Part shown: one piece after another, positions 54,073 to 63,253 of the stretch | How the letters are laid out: each line of letters begins with the position of its first letter | Numbering within the stretch: the stretch's first letter is position 1 | Source of the DNA: Streptomyces flavofungini | GTDB taxonomy: Bacteria; Actinomycetota; Actinomycetes; Streptomycetales; Streptomycetaceae | NCBI RefSeq assembly: GCF_014650815.1 | Contig: NZ_BMVR01000001.1 | Coordinates: 434,001 to 498,000, forward strand | Length of the DNA stretch: 64,000 nt | Reading direction: 5' to 3' | Program-made: the position numbers and the translations under genes | The notes under the pieces: model-generated | The model's database searches: none | The model's input: the letters and a program-made list of their open reading frames with translations, nothing else | What the model was told of the DNA's origin: nothing

Positions 54073-54515
54073 GGGGTGCTCCCTAGGTCGCGGATGCCGG
54101 TTCCGAAGCCCTACCCACTGCGGTGGGGGGCATCCGTATACGGCTGGGGAACGTGGCACTGGTCACACCGCACCCCGGCCGGAGGCTCCCCAACCCCGCC
54201 CCTTCCCGAAACCGGGGCTGCGCCCCTGGACCCCGAGGGTGGGTGCCCCTTTCGGGTGGAACGGGGCACCGCCGATACGGGGGTCCGGGGGCGGAGCCCT
54301 CCCCCGCGGCGGAGCCGCACATGGTCACAGCCGGGAAGGGGCGGGGCAGGGGAACGAACCGCCGGAGGCAACGCCCGCCCCCCACCCCCGCTTTGACACC
54401 CTCCCCACCCCGATGATGGGCTTCCGGCACCCTGTGTGACCACGCGAGTGTCCACAGTGACGAGACCGGCGGGGCGGGCCACCCCCGGAGTACTGCCGAG
54501 CGGCAAGGAGAAGGC
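54073..54515. other. Divergent intergenic region with a dispersed element
   Basis: The 443-nt gap between the Cys-rich ORF and the GH84 gene holds one dispersed-element copy (54183-54356). A TTGACA hexamer at 54393-54398 has no good partner. No gene is supported. Confidence 0.5.
54183..54356. repeat. Dispersed element copy with inverted ends
   Basis: CCCCGCCCCTTCCCG near 54194 reappears inverted as CGGGAAGGGGCGGGG near 54332. The core between them also holds ACCGGGGCTGCGCCCC and GGGTCCGGGGGCGGAGCCC. Confidence 0.75.
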
Positions 54516-57503
54516 GTGGAGCTGCGACGCGGGAAGGGCGCAGCCGCCCTCGCCCTCGCGGTGATCGCGGGCGCTCTCGGCGCGGCCCCGGACGCCTCCG
54601 GCACCCCACCCCCACCGGGCGGCACCCCGACCGCGCCGCCGGGCGGCACCTCGACCGCACCCCCGGACGACCAGCGATCGACGGCCGTGCCGGAGGTCTG
54701 GCCGAGGCCGCACGCCCAGGAGGCCACGGGCCGGGGGAACACGGTGGCCGTCGGCGACGAGGTGGCCCTCGTCACGGGCGAGCGGGCCGACCCGCACGCC
54801 GTGGAAGTCCTGCGCACCGTCCTCCGTACCACCGGCGCCCGCAGCGTCACCGAGGTCCAGGAGGGCACCCGACTCCCGCCAGGCCCCCACCTCGTGGTGC
54901 ACGCCGGAGGCGCGAGCGCCGCGGAGGCGTTGCGCGCCCTGGGCGCGAAGCCCCGCGCCGACCTTCCCCGAGGCGGCTACCGCCTCGCCGTCGGCCGCGC
55001 GGCGGGCCGCGCCACCGTGGCCCTGGACGGCGTGGGCCCGGACGGCCTGTTCCACGCGGCGCAGACGCTGCGACAGCTCACCGACCCCAGGACCCGCACC
55101 ATCCCGGGCACCCGCATCCGCGACTGGCCGGCGACGCCGGTCCGCGGCCTCGCGGAGGGCTTCTACGGCACCCCGTGGACCCACCCCCAACGCCTCGCCC
55201 AACTCGACTTCATGGGCCGCACGAAGCAGAACCGCTACCTGTACGCACCGGGCGAGGACCTGTACCGCCAGGCCCGCTGGCGCGAGCCGTACCCGGCGGC
55301 ACGCCGAGCCGAGTTCCGCGCCCTCGCCGAGCGAGCCGCCCGCAACCACGTGACGCTCGCCTGGTCCGTGGCCCCCGGCCAGTCGATGTGCCTGTCGGAG
55401 GACGACGACGTCAGGGCCCTGACGCGGAAGGTGGACGCGATGGGGGCGCTGGGCGTGCGGGCGTTCCAACTGCAGTTCCAGGACGTGAGTTACAGCGAGT
55501 GGCACTGCGGCCGGGACGCGGAGGTCTTCGGCTCGGGTCCGCGCGCGGCGGCCCGGGCGCAGGCCCGCGTCGCCAACGCCGTCGCGCGGCACCTCGCCGC
55601 GCGGCACCCGGCCGCCCGGCCGCTGTCCCTCATGCCGACCGAGTACTTCCAGGACGGCGCCACGGACTACCGCGCGGCCCTGTCCGCCGCGCTCGACGAC
55701 TCCGTCGAGGTGACGTGGACGGGGGTCGGCGTCGTACCGCGCACCATCACGGGCCGCGAACTGGCGCGGGTCCAGCGGGCGTTCGGGGATCATCCGCTGG
55801 TCACGGCGGACAACTACCCCGTGAACGACTTCGCCCAGGACCGGATCTTCCTCGGCCCGTACCGGGGCCGGGAACCCGCCGTCGCGCAGGGGTCCGTCGC
55901 GCTGCTCGGCAACGCGATGGCGCAGGCCGCGGCGTCCCGCATCCCGCTGTTCACCGTCGCCGACTTCGCCTGGAATCCCCGGGGTTACCGCCCCCGGGAG
56001 TCCTGGCGCGCCGCGAGCGCCGACCTCGCGGGCGGCGACTCGAAGGCGCGTGCCGCGCTGGCGGCGCTCGCCGGGAACGACGCGTCGTCCGTCCTCGGCG
56101 CCGACGAGTCGGTGTATCTCCGGCCGCTGATGCGGGAGTTCTGGCGTTCGCGTACGACGGCGGGACCGGGCCGCTTCGAGGCCGCCGGGCGCGCGCTGGG
56201 CGGTGCCTTCCGGGTGCTGCGGGACGCGCCGGGGCTGCTCGCCGGGAGCGACGTGGACGGCGTCGGCGACCTCGCGGCGGAGGTGCGGCCCTGGACGGAG
56301 CGGCTGGCACGCTACGGCGAGGCGGGTGAGACGGCTGTCCGGATGCTGAGCGCGGCGGCGCGCGGGGACGGGGAGGGCGCGTGGACGGCGGCGCGCGCCC
56401 TGCACGCACAACGTGCTGATCTGGCGGCGGAGGACAACAGGGAGGGGGGTCGGGTGACGGTCGGGGAGGGGGTTCTCGAACCGTTTCTGCAACGGGCGGA
56501 GGAGGCGTACGGGAGGTGGGCGGGGCTGGACGGGGAGCACGCCGTCCGGGGCGCGGTCGCTCGTTGGCGGGGTGCCCGGCCGCTCGCCGGGGTGACGGTC
56601 CTGACCGACCCCGGCAGTCGCGGCACCCTGGCGGGCCACGTCCCCGGCGAGGGCTGGCGCCGCCTCACGGCGCTGTCCCCTTCGGGCTGCACGGAGCCGG
56701 TGCCGCCCGTCCTCCCGGAAGGCCTGCGTGCCGACGCCCTCCGCGTCACCCTCGACCGAGGCGCCGTCCGGCACCTCGTGCCGTGGTTCGCCGACACGCC
56801 CGTCGCCCGGCTCGGGGTGGAGCGCGCGGAGGCGGACGCGGAGATCGGCGGCGGCCCGCGCCGGGTCACGGCGACGCTGCGGTCCCGGCGGCCCGGTGAC
56901 GTACGGGGTGAGGTGACGGTGGCGGCGCCCGGGGGCGTGGAGGTGCGGGCGCCGCGGGCGGTGACGCTGCCGCGGGGCACGGAGGTCGGCGTGCCGCTCG
57001 GGGTGCGGGTGCCGGAGGGGACGCGCGCGGGGGCGTACGAGGTGTCCGTCACGTTCGGGGGCGAGACGCGGACCGTGCGGGTGCGGGCGTTCCCGCGCAC
57101 CGGCGGACCGGATCTCGCGCGCGGCGCCAGGGCCACGTCCTCGGGTGACGAGACGGCGGACTTCCCGGCGGCGGCCGCGAACGACGGCGACGCCACGACC
57201 CGCTGGTCCTCGCCCGCCGAGGACGACGCGTGGTGGCAGCTGGAGCTGGCCGGGCCCGTGCGCCTCGGCCGGGTGGTGCTGCGCTGGCAGGACGCGTACG
57301 CCGCCGGGTACCGGATCCAGACCTCGGCGGACGGCAGGACCTGGCGCACCGCCGCCGTCGTGCGCGACGGCGCGGGCGGCCGCGAGTCCGTCCGCATGGA
57401 CGCCCCGGACACCCGCTTCGTGCGGGTGCGGGGCGAGCGGCGGGCGACCCGCTTCGGCTACTCGCTGTGGTCGGTGGCGGCCTACGCGGTGGCGGAGGAC
57501 TGA
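54516..57503 (+). CDS. Secreted beta-N-acetylglucosaminidase (GH84) with CBM32
   Basis: This 995-residue exported glycosidase has a signal peptide (to about residue 28) and a GH20b-like N-terminal domain. The GH84 barrel starts at GFYGTPW (residue 214) and includes YLYAPGEDLYRQARWREPYP. The usual Asp-Asp catalytic pair appears as Gln322-Asp323 (LQFQDVSYSEWHC). A beta-sandwich linker and a C-terminal F5/8 (CBM32) domain (about 866-995) follow. It would remove GlcNAc from glycans or chitooligosaccharides. GTG 54516 follows AAGGAGAAG. Confidence 0.9.
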   Translation: MELRRGKGAAALALAVIAGALGAAPDASGTPPPPGGTPTAPPGGTSTAPPDDQRSTAVPEVWPRPHAQEATGRGNTVAVGDEVALVTGERADPHAVEVLRTVLRTTGARSVTEVQEGTRLPPGPHLVVHAGGASAAEALRALGAKPRADLPRGGYRLAVGRAAGRATVALDGVGPDGLFHAAQTLRQLTDPRTRTIPGTRIRDWPATPVRGLAEGFYGTPWTHPQRLAQLDFMGRTKQNRYLYAPGEDLYRQARWREPYPAARRAEFRALAERAARNHVTLAWSVAPGQSMCLSEDDDVRALTRKVDAMGALGVRAFQLQFQDVSYSEWHCGRDAEVFGSGPRAAARAQARVANAVARHLAARHPAARPLSLMPTEYFQDGATDYRAALSAALDDSVEVTWTGVGVVPRTITGRELARVQRAFGDHPLVTADNYPVNDFAQDRIFLGPYRGREPAVAQGSVALLGNAMAQAAASRIPLFTVADFAWNPRGYRPRESWRAASADLAGGDSKARAALAALAGNDASSVLGADESVYLRPLMREFWRSRTTAGPGRFEAAGRALGGAFRVLRDAPGLLAGSDVDGVGDLAAEVRPWTERLARYGEAGETAVRMLSAAARGDGEGAWTAARALHAQRADLAAEDNREGGRVTVGEGVLEPFLQRAEEAYGRWAGLDGEHAVRGAVARWRGARPLAGVTVLTDPGSRGTLAGHVPGEGWRRLTALSPSGCTEPVPPVLPEGLRADALRVTLDRGAVRHLVPWFADTPVARLGVERAEADAEIGGGPRRVTATLRSRRPGDVRGEVTVAAPGGVEVRAPRAVTLPRGTEVGVPLGVRVPEGTRAGAYEVSVTFGGETRTVRVRAFPRTGGPDLARGARATSSGDETADFPAAAANDGDATTRWSSPAEDDAWWQLELAGPVRLGRVVLRWQDAYAAGYRIQTSADGRTWRTAAVVRDGAGGRESVRMDAPDTRFVRVRGERRATRFGYSLWSVAAYAVAED

Positions 57504-57547
57504 GCCCGCCTCCGGCACCGCGTGCGGCAGGGCGCGGGCGCCGGAGG

Positions 57548-57584
57548 CCCGGGTACGACAAGGCCCGGGTACACCCCCGGGTAC
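57548..57584. repeat. Three CCCGGGTAC repeats at a convergent junction
   Basis: CCCGGGTAC occurs at 57548, 57564 and 57576 and can form small hairpins. It lies between the GH84 and HNH stops, where it may aid termination. Confidence 0.6.
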
Positions 57585-57604
57585 AACAAGGCCCGGATCG
57601 GTTC

Positions 57605-58141
57605 CTAGGCGGAAATTCCGTCGATCCGGGCCATCGCGTCGTCCGCGCCGAACGGCTGCAAGTACGGCAGCCAGCGCGGATCCCTATGCCCGGTGCCGAT
57701 GATGCGCCAGGCGAGGCCGGTGGGTGGCGCGGGCTTGTGGCGCAGGCGCCAGCCGAGTTCGAACAGGTGCCGGTCGGCCTTGACGTGGTTGCAGCGGCGG
57801 CACGAGGCCACCACGTTGTCCCAGGCGTGCCGGCCGCCCCGGCTGCGCGGAATGACGTGGTCGACGCTGGTTGCGACGCCACCGCAGTACATGCACCGGC
57901 CGCCGTCGCGGGCGAACAGGGCACGGCGGGTCAGTGGAACGGGCCCCCGGTAGGGGACCCGCACGAAGCGCTTGAGCCGGACCACGCTGGGTGCGGGGAT
58001 GGTGCAGGTCGCGCTGTGCATGAAGGCGCCGGACTCCTCAAGGCAGAGTGCCTTGTTCTCCAGGACGAGGACGAGCGCGCGGCGGAGCGGTACGACGCCG
58101 AGCGGCTCGTACGACGCGTTGAGGACCAGGACATGCGGCAC
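57605..58141 (-). CDS. HNH endonuclease
   Basis: This 178-residue protein starts VPHVLVLNASYEPLGVVPLRRALVLVL. It has zinc Cys pairs CMYC and CRRC around VDHVIPRSRGGRHAWDNVVASC, the HNH catalytic segment (His in VDHV, Asn in WDN, His in NHVK). GTG 58141 has GGAGG at an ideal distance. Streptomyces carry this gene as a conserved single copy; its target is unknown. It is divergent from mscS. The 58142-58407 gap holds nothing else I recognise. Confidence 0.93.
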   Translation of the reverse strand: MPHVLVLNASYEPLGVVPLRRALVLVLENKALCLEESGAFMHSATCTIPAPSVVRLKRFVRVPYRGPVPLTRRALFARDGGRCMYCGGVATSVDHVIPRSRGGRHAWDNVVASCRRCNHVKADRHLFELGWRLRHKPAPPTGLAWRIIGTGHRDPRWLPYLQPFGADDAMARIDGISA

Positions 58142-58407
58142 GGATGCCTCCTTGTACGCCGGCGGCGCGTGGCTCGCGCCGGGACGATCTGTAGCCAGTC
58201 TCCCCTCATGCCTGGTCGTAGCGCCACCATGTGCCGGTAACGGCCTTGAAGTGTTTTCGAGCACATCTCCGACGGCGCGCCCGTCCGCCCTGGTGAGCAC
58301 CGTCTCTCCTTCGAACATGACAACGATCCCCACACAATGCCCCGTTAGTGTGGTGAGTCTGCCCGGTGCATCTCCTGGGCAGGCCGCTATGCCTGGAGGT
58401 ACCAGCC

Positions 58408-59502
58408 GTGTTCCTGTCCGCCCTGTCGGCCGCCGGGGCCGACCCGGACCCGACACCGACGCCGACGCGCAAACCCGTGACGCTCGACGACGCCCAGGAG
58501 AGCGCGACCAACGCCGCCAGCTGGGTGGAGGAGAACTGGTCGACGTGGCTCGCCATCGGCCTGCGCATCCTGCTGATCGTCGTGATCGCCATGGTGCTCC
58601 GCGTGATCGTGCGGCGCGCCATCACCAAGCTGATAGAGCGGATGAACCGCACGGCGCAGGCCGTGGACGGCACCGCGCTGGGCGGTCTGCTCGTCAATGT
58701 GGAGCGCCGTCGGCAGCGCTCGCAGGCCATCGGGTCGGTGCTGCGGTCGGTGGCGTCGTTCCTGATCCTCGGCACGGCCGGGCTGATGATCCTCGGTACG
58801 TTCCAGATCAATCTGGCGCCGCTGCTCGCTTCCGCGGGTGTCGCGGGTGTCGCGATCGGCTTCGGCGCCCGGAACCTGGTGACCGACTTCCTGTCCGGCG
58901 TCTTCATGATCCTGGAGGACCAGTACGGCGTCGGTGACTCGATCGACGCCGGGGTGGCTTCCGGCGAGGTCATAGAGGTCGGGCTGCGCGTGACCAAGCT
59001 GCGCGGCGACGACGGCGAGATCTGGTACGTCCGCAACGGCGAGGTCAAGCGCATCGGCAACCTCTCCCAGGGCTGGTCGACGGCCGGTGTCGACGTGACG
59101 GTGCGCCCGGACGAGGACCTGGACAAGATCAAGCGGGTGCTCGGCGAGGTCGGCGAGCGGCTCGGCAAGGACGAGCCGTGGAACGAGCAGCTGTGGGGCC
59201 CGGTCGAGGTGCTCGGCCTGGACAGCGTGCTGCTCGACCAGATGGTGGTGCGGGTCTCGGCCAAGACGATGCCGGGCAAGTCGCTCGGGGTGGAGCGGGA
59301 GCTGCGCTGGCGCATCAAGCGGGCCTTCGACGCGGAGGGCATCCGCCTCGTGGGCGGCCTGCCGGTGCTGCCGGACGGCGGCGTGGCGCAGGCCCCGGAC
59401 CCGACGGCGGGCATGGCGGCCCCGTCCGCGTACGCCTCGACGACGTCCCCGCAGTCGATGGCGGCGTCGCCGATAGCGCCGCCGCCGAACCTGTCGAAGT
59501 AG
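58408..59502 (+). CDS. Mechanosensitive ion channel, MscS family
   Basis: This 364-residue channel has a periplasmic start (VFLSALSAAGADP), helices around residues 45-70 and 105-130, and the pore helix GVAIGFGARNLVTDFLSGVFMILEDQYGVGDSI. The beta domain and an alpha-beta cytoplasmic vestibule follow, with an extended Ala/Pro/Ser-rich tail. It opens on hypoosmotic shock. GTG 58408 follows GGAGGT. A hairpin terminator follows. Confidence 0.94.
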   Translation: MFLSALSAAGADPDPTPTPTRKPVTLDDAQESATNAASWVEENWSTWLAIGLRILLIVVIAMVLRVIVRRAITKLIERMNRTAQAVDGTALGGLLVNVERRRQRSQAIGSVLRSVASFLILGTAGLMILGTFQINLAPLLASAGVAGVAIGFGARNLVTDFLSGVFMILEDQYGVGDSIDAGVASGEVIEVGLRVTKLRGDDGEIWYVRNGEVKRIGNLSQGWSTAGVDVTVRPDEDLDKIKRVLGEVGERLGKDEPWNEQLWGPVEVLGLDSVLLDQMVVRVSAKTMPGKSLGVERELRWRIKRAFDAEGIRLVGGLPVLPDGGVAQAPDPTAGMAAPSAYASTTSPQSMAASPIAPPPNLSK

Positions 59503-59525
59503 CCGCGCGCACGGCCCCGCACGAC

Positions 59526-59566
59526 AGCGCCCCCGCAGGTAACGACTTGGTTGCCGCGGGGGCGCT
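59526..59566 (+). terminator. Hairpin terminator after mscS
   Basis: AGCGCCCCCGC (59526-59536) pairs with GCGGGGGCGCT (59556-59566). Inner GGTAAC/GTTGCC pairing continues the stem. Confidence 0.75.
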
Positions 59567-59612
59567 TGCTCTTGACGCCCCCTTCACGGGCCTTTACGTT
59601 CCTCGCATCCAA

Positions 59613-59627
59613 TAGGAAGCCTTCCTA
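59613..59627 (+). promoter_or_regulatory. Candidate CsnR operator
   Basis: TAGGAAG-C-CTTCCTA is a perfect palindrome 37 nt before the ROK gene. I recall a palindrome of the TTAGGAAA...TTTCCTAA type as the CsnR operator of the chitosanase gene; this fits autoregulation. Confidence 0.6.
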
Positions 59628-59663
59628 ACAGTGACATGAGGGAGGCGGGTCGCCGAAGGGCAG

Positions 59664-60854
59664 GTGTCGTCAGCGATGGCTGGAACCACCCCATCCAATG
59701 GGTCTCCCGGCGTGCCGGGCACGCCCCGCGTGCTCCGCGCCATGAACGACCGCGCCGCGCTCGACCTGCTCGCCGCCCACGGACCGCTCACCCGCACCCG
59801 CATCGGCGAGCTGACCGGCCTGTCCAAGCCCACCACGTCCCAGCTCCTGAGCCGCCTGGAGAGCGCCGGGCTCGTGCGCACCACCGGCCGCCAGAGCGGA
59901 CGGCCAGGGCCCAACGCCGTCCTGTACGAGATCGACCCGGCCGTCGGCCACGTCGCCGCCCTGTCCGCCGACCCCACCGGCATCACCGCCCTGGTCGCCG
60001 ACATCACCGGACGCGAGGTGGGCCGCTGCCGGATCGAGGCCGATTCCGTCTCCGAGGAGGTGCGGCACCGCACCGCCCAACTGGTCGTGGAGGCCGTGGA
60101 CGGCGCCCTCGCCCAGGCCGGGCTCGGCCACCACGACCTGCGCGCCACCGTCATCGGCACGCCCGGCGCCATCGACCCGCACAGCGGCCAGCTCCGCTAC
60201 GCCCCGCACCTGCCCGGCTGGCACTCCCGGGCCCTGCGCGCCGAGCTGGCCGAGGTCCTCGGCACACCGGTGGCCATCGAGAACGACGTGAACCTCGCCG
60301 CCATCGCCGAGCAGTACGAAGGCGCGGCGCAGGACAACGACGACTTCGTCCTGGTCTGGCTGGACGAGGGCGTGGGCGCGGCGATCGTGCTCGGGGGCGT
60401 GCTGCTGCGCGGCGCGACGGGCGGCGCGGGCGAGATCGGCTACATGCCGGTGCCGGGCGCGCCGCTGTTGCGCGGCCCCGGGGGGACGCCGTCCTCGTAC
60501 CGGGGCGGCTTCGAGAGCCTCGTCTCCGGTGCGGTGGTCCGCGAGCGGGCGGGGGGCAAGCCGCTGCCCGACGCGCTCGCCGACGCCGTCGTGCGCGACG
60601 AGCTGGCCCACCACATCGCCACCTGCCTGGCCGCGATCGTGGCGGTCGTCGACCCCGAACTCGTCGTCCTGTCCGGCCAGGTGGCCCAGGCGGGCGGCGA
60701 GGAGCTGCGCCTGCGCGTCAAGGAGGAGATGACCGGGCTCGCGCTGCCGCGCCCGCTCCTGCGGATCAGCGAGCTGGACGGCGACCCGATCCTCACCGGC
60801 GCCCTGCGCACCGCCCTCGACCAGGCCCGCGAAACCCTCTTCGACACCGCCTGA
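59664..60854 (+). CDS. csnR: ROK-family transcriptional repressor, CsnR-like
   Basis: This 396-residue protein has an N-terminal winged helix (HGPLTRTRIGELTGLSKPTTSQLLSRLESAGLV) and a ROK sugar-sensing domain (VAIENDVNLAAIAE, GVGAAIVLGGVLLRGATGGAGEIG). The Cys-rich zinc motif of ROK kinases is absent after GEIG. Position ahead of a sugar ABC operon and the palindrome upstream match S. lividans CsnR, known to repress chitosanase and a chitosan-oligosaccharide operon. GTG 59664 follows GAAGGGCAG. Confidence 0.88.
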   Translation: MSSAMAGTTPSNGSPGVPGTPRVLRAMNDRAALDLLAAHGPLTRTRIGELTGLSKPTTSQLLSRLESAGLVRTTGRQSGRPGPNAVLYEIDPAVGHVAALSADPTGITALVADITGREVGRCRIEADSVSEEVRHRTAQLVVEAVDGALAQAGLGHHDLRATVIGTPGAIDPHSGQLRYAPHLPGWHSRALRAELAEVLGTPVAIENDVNLAAIAEQYEGAAQDNDDFVLVWLDEGVGAAIVLGGVLLRGATGGAGEIGYMPVPGAPLLRGPGGTPSSYRGGFESLVSGAVVRERAGGKPLPDALADAVVRDELAHHIATCLAAIVAVVDPELVVLSGQVAQAGGEELRLRVKEEMTGLALPRPLLRISELDGDPILTGALRTALDQARETLFDTA

Positions 60855-60957
60855 GCCCACCGGCTCCACATCCCCCCGGGCACACCCCGCCCCGGACCCG
60901 CACCCGAGGTCGACCCGGCCCCGCCCCCGACGCCCCCTCCCGCAAAGGAAGTCCGCC

Positions 60958-62298
60958 ATGCCGCGATGGCGCATACGCACCCGCGTGCCGGTCGCGCTCG
61001 CCACCGCCGGGCTGCTGTTGGCCGGTTGTGCCAACCCGAGCACCGGCAGCGCCGACGACGACCCGACGAAGCCGGTGACGCTGAAGTTCTGGCACGGCTG
61101 GGCGGCGCCCGGCGAGGTCAAGGCGATCAACGCGAGCATCGACCGGTTCGAGAAGCTGCACCCGAACATCAAGGTGAAGGCGACCGGCAACGTCACCGAC
61201 GCCACGATCAACCAGGCGCTGCGGGCGGGCGGCGGGGACAGCCCCGACGTGGTGTCGTCGTTCACCACGAACAACGTCGGGCAGTACTGCGACTCCGGCA
61301 TGTGGGTCGACCTCGACCCGTTCATGAAGAAGACGGGCCTCGACAAGAAGAAGACGTTCCCCAAGACCCTCCTCGACTACACGAGTTACGAGGGCACCCA
61401 GTGCGCGCTGCCGTTCCTCGCGGACGCGTTCGGCATGTACTACAACAAGGACGCCTTCAAGGAGGCGGGCATCAAGCGCCCGCCGCGCACCATGTCGGAG
61501 TTCAAGAAGGCCGCGGCGAAGCTGACGGTGCGCAGCGGCAAGGACTCGTACCGGCGCGTCGGTTTCATGCCGAACTTCCGGCTCTACCAGAACTCCCCCG
61601 ACCGGCTGTTCGCGCAGTGGGGCCCGAAGTACTTCGACGCCGAGGGCAAGTCGAACCTCGCGAACGAGCCGAAGACGTACGACTTCTACAAGACCACCAA
61701 TGAGCTGATCAGGGCGCAGGGCGGCTACGACGACCTGGAGAAGTTCCGGTCCACGTTCGGCGACGAGATGTCGAGCCAGAACGGCTTCCTCACCGGCAAG
61801 CTGGCGATGCACCTGGACGGCGAGTGGCGCGGGCTGATGCTGGACGACGCGAAGGCGAAGTTCGACTGGGGGGTCGCGCCGCTGCCGGTGCCGGACGACC
61901 AGGCCGACACCTACGGCCGCGGCTTCATCACCGGCACGGTCCTCGGCATCGCGCACAGCAGCAAGCGCCAGAACGCCGCCTGGGAGCTGGTCAGGTTCCT
62001 GACCGCGAACACGAACCAGGTCGTGGACCTCGCCAACGACATCCACAACGTCCCGTCCACCTTCGCGGCCCTCAAGTCGCCGCGCCTGGACGCCGATCCG
62101 CGCTTCCGCACCTTCTTCAAGATCCTGGAGAGCAAGCACAGCACGGCGCTCCCGCCGTCCACGAACGGCGGCGCGTACATCGTCTCGCTGGGCGACTTCT
62201 CGTACTCCGTGGAGGCGGGCGGCAAGAAGAACCTGCGCGCGGAGCTGAAGAAGCTCGACGACCAGATCGACGCCGACAACCTCCAGGCAGAGAACTGA
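60958..62298 (+). CDS. csnE: Sugar ABC transporter solute-binding lipoprotein, CsnE-like
   Basis: This 446-residue lipoprotein has the lipobox LLLAGC (Cys24) and the type 1 sugar-binding fold (TLKFWHGWAAPGEVKAINASIDRFEKLHPNIKV, PFLADAFGMYYNKDAFKEAGI, GEWRG). Adjacent to the ROK gene and two permeases, it would bind chitosan oligosaccharides if the csn assignment holds. Import of this kind uses the shared ATPase MsiK, not encoded here. A good AAAGGAAG site precedes the ATG. Confidence 0.88.
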   Translation: MPRWRIRTRVPVALATAGLLLAGCANPSTGSADDDPTKPVTLKFWHGWAAPGEVKAINASIDRFEKLHPNIKVKATGNVTDATINQALRAGGGDSPDVVSSFTTNNVGQYCDSGMWVDLDPFMKKTGLDKKKTFPKTLLDYTSYEGTQCALPFLADAFGMYYNKDAFKEAGIKRPPRTMSEFKKAAAKLTVRSGKDSYRRVGFMPNFRLYQNSPDRLFAQWGPKYFDAEGKSNLANEPKTYDFYKTTNELIRAQGGYDDLEKFRSTFGDEMSSQNGFLTGKLAMHLDGEWRGLMLDDAKAKFDWGVAPLPVPDDQADTYGRGFITGTVLGIAHSSKRQNAAWELVRFLTANTNQVVDLANDIHNVPSTFAALKSPRLDADPRFRTFFKILESKHSTALPPSTNGGAYIVSLGDFSYSVEAGGKKNLRAELKKLDDQIDADNLQAEN

Positions 62299-62311
62299 GG
62301 AGCGCCCCGCC

Positions 62312-63247
62312 ATGGCCCTGTCACTCTCCAATCCCGCGCGCCGCAGACTGCGCGTCCTCGGCTTCCTCTCCCCCTGGCTGATCGGCTTCAGCGTCTTCTT
62401 CCTGTATCCGCTGATCGCCACCGTCTACTTCTCGTTCATGCACTACAACCAGATCAAGGAGCCCACCTTCGTGGGCCTCAGGAACTGGCGGTACGTGTTC
62501 GAGCAGATGCCGCTGTTCGGCCCGGCGCTGTGGAACACGCTGTGGCTGGTGGTGGTGATGGTGGCGCTGCGGGTGGTCTTCGGGCTCTCGCTCGGGCTGC
62601 TCATCACGAAGCTCAAGTCGGGCGTCGGCCTCTTCCGCACCGCGTTCTACATCCCCTACCTCGCCCCGCCGGTGGCGGCGACGGTCGCCTTCGTCTTCCT
62701 CCTGAACCCGGGCACGGGTCCGGTCAACGAGATCCTGTCCCGGGTCGGCATCGACGCGCCCACCTGGTTCAACGACCCGAACTGGGCGAAACCGTCGCTG
62801 GTGATGCTGTCCCTGTGGGGCATCGGCGACCTGATGGTGATCTTCATGGCGGCGCTGCTCGACGTACCGAAGGAGCAGTACGAGGCCGCGGAGCTCGACG
62901 GCGCGGGCGCCTGGGCGAAGTTCCGGTACGTCACCTGGCCGTCGATCACACCGATCGTGATGTTCGCGGTGGTCACGGGCGTCGTCCAGACCATGCAGTA
63001 CTACACGCAGGCCCTGGTCGCGGGAAAGATCGCCTCCGGTGTCTCCATCGGCCCCGGCTCGGTGATCCAGCCCGGCTATCCGGACCACTCGACCCTCACG
63101 GTCCCCCAGCTCGTCTACTCGATGGGCTTCCAGAACTTCAACACCGGTGCGGCGTGCGTGCTCTCGCTCGTGCTCTTCGCCATCGCCATGGCCGTGACGA
63201 TGCTGCTGATGCGCAAGCGCTCCGGCCTGCTCTCGGCGGAGGACTGA
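62312..63247 (+). CDS. csnF: Sugar ABC transporter permease (MalF type), CsnF-like
   Basis: This 311-residue permease has six helices and the EAA loop YEAAELDGAGAWAKFRYVTWPSITPIVMF. It is 13 nt after the binding-protein gene and 6 nt before the next permease, so they are one operon. It forms the channel with the MalG-type partner. Confidence 0.9.
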   Translation: MALSLSNPARRRLRVLGFLSPWLIGFSVFFLYPLIATVYFSFMHYNQIKEPTFVGLRNWRYVFEQMPLFGPALWNTLWLVVVMVALRVVFGLSLGLLITKLKSGVGLFRTAFYIPYLAPPVAATVAFVFLLNPGTGPVNEILSRVGIDAPTWFNDPNWAKPSLVMLSLWGIGDLMVIFMAALLDVPKEQYEAAELDGAGAWAKFRYVTWPSITPIVMFAVVTGVVQTMQYYTQALVAGKIASGVSIGPGSVIQPGYPDHSTLTVPQLVYSMGFQNFNTGAACVLSLVLFAIAMAVTMLLMRKRSGLLSAED

Positions 63248-63253
63248 TCACCG

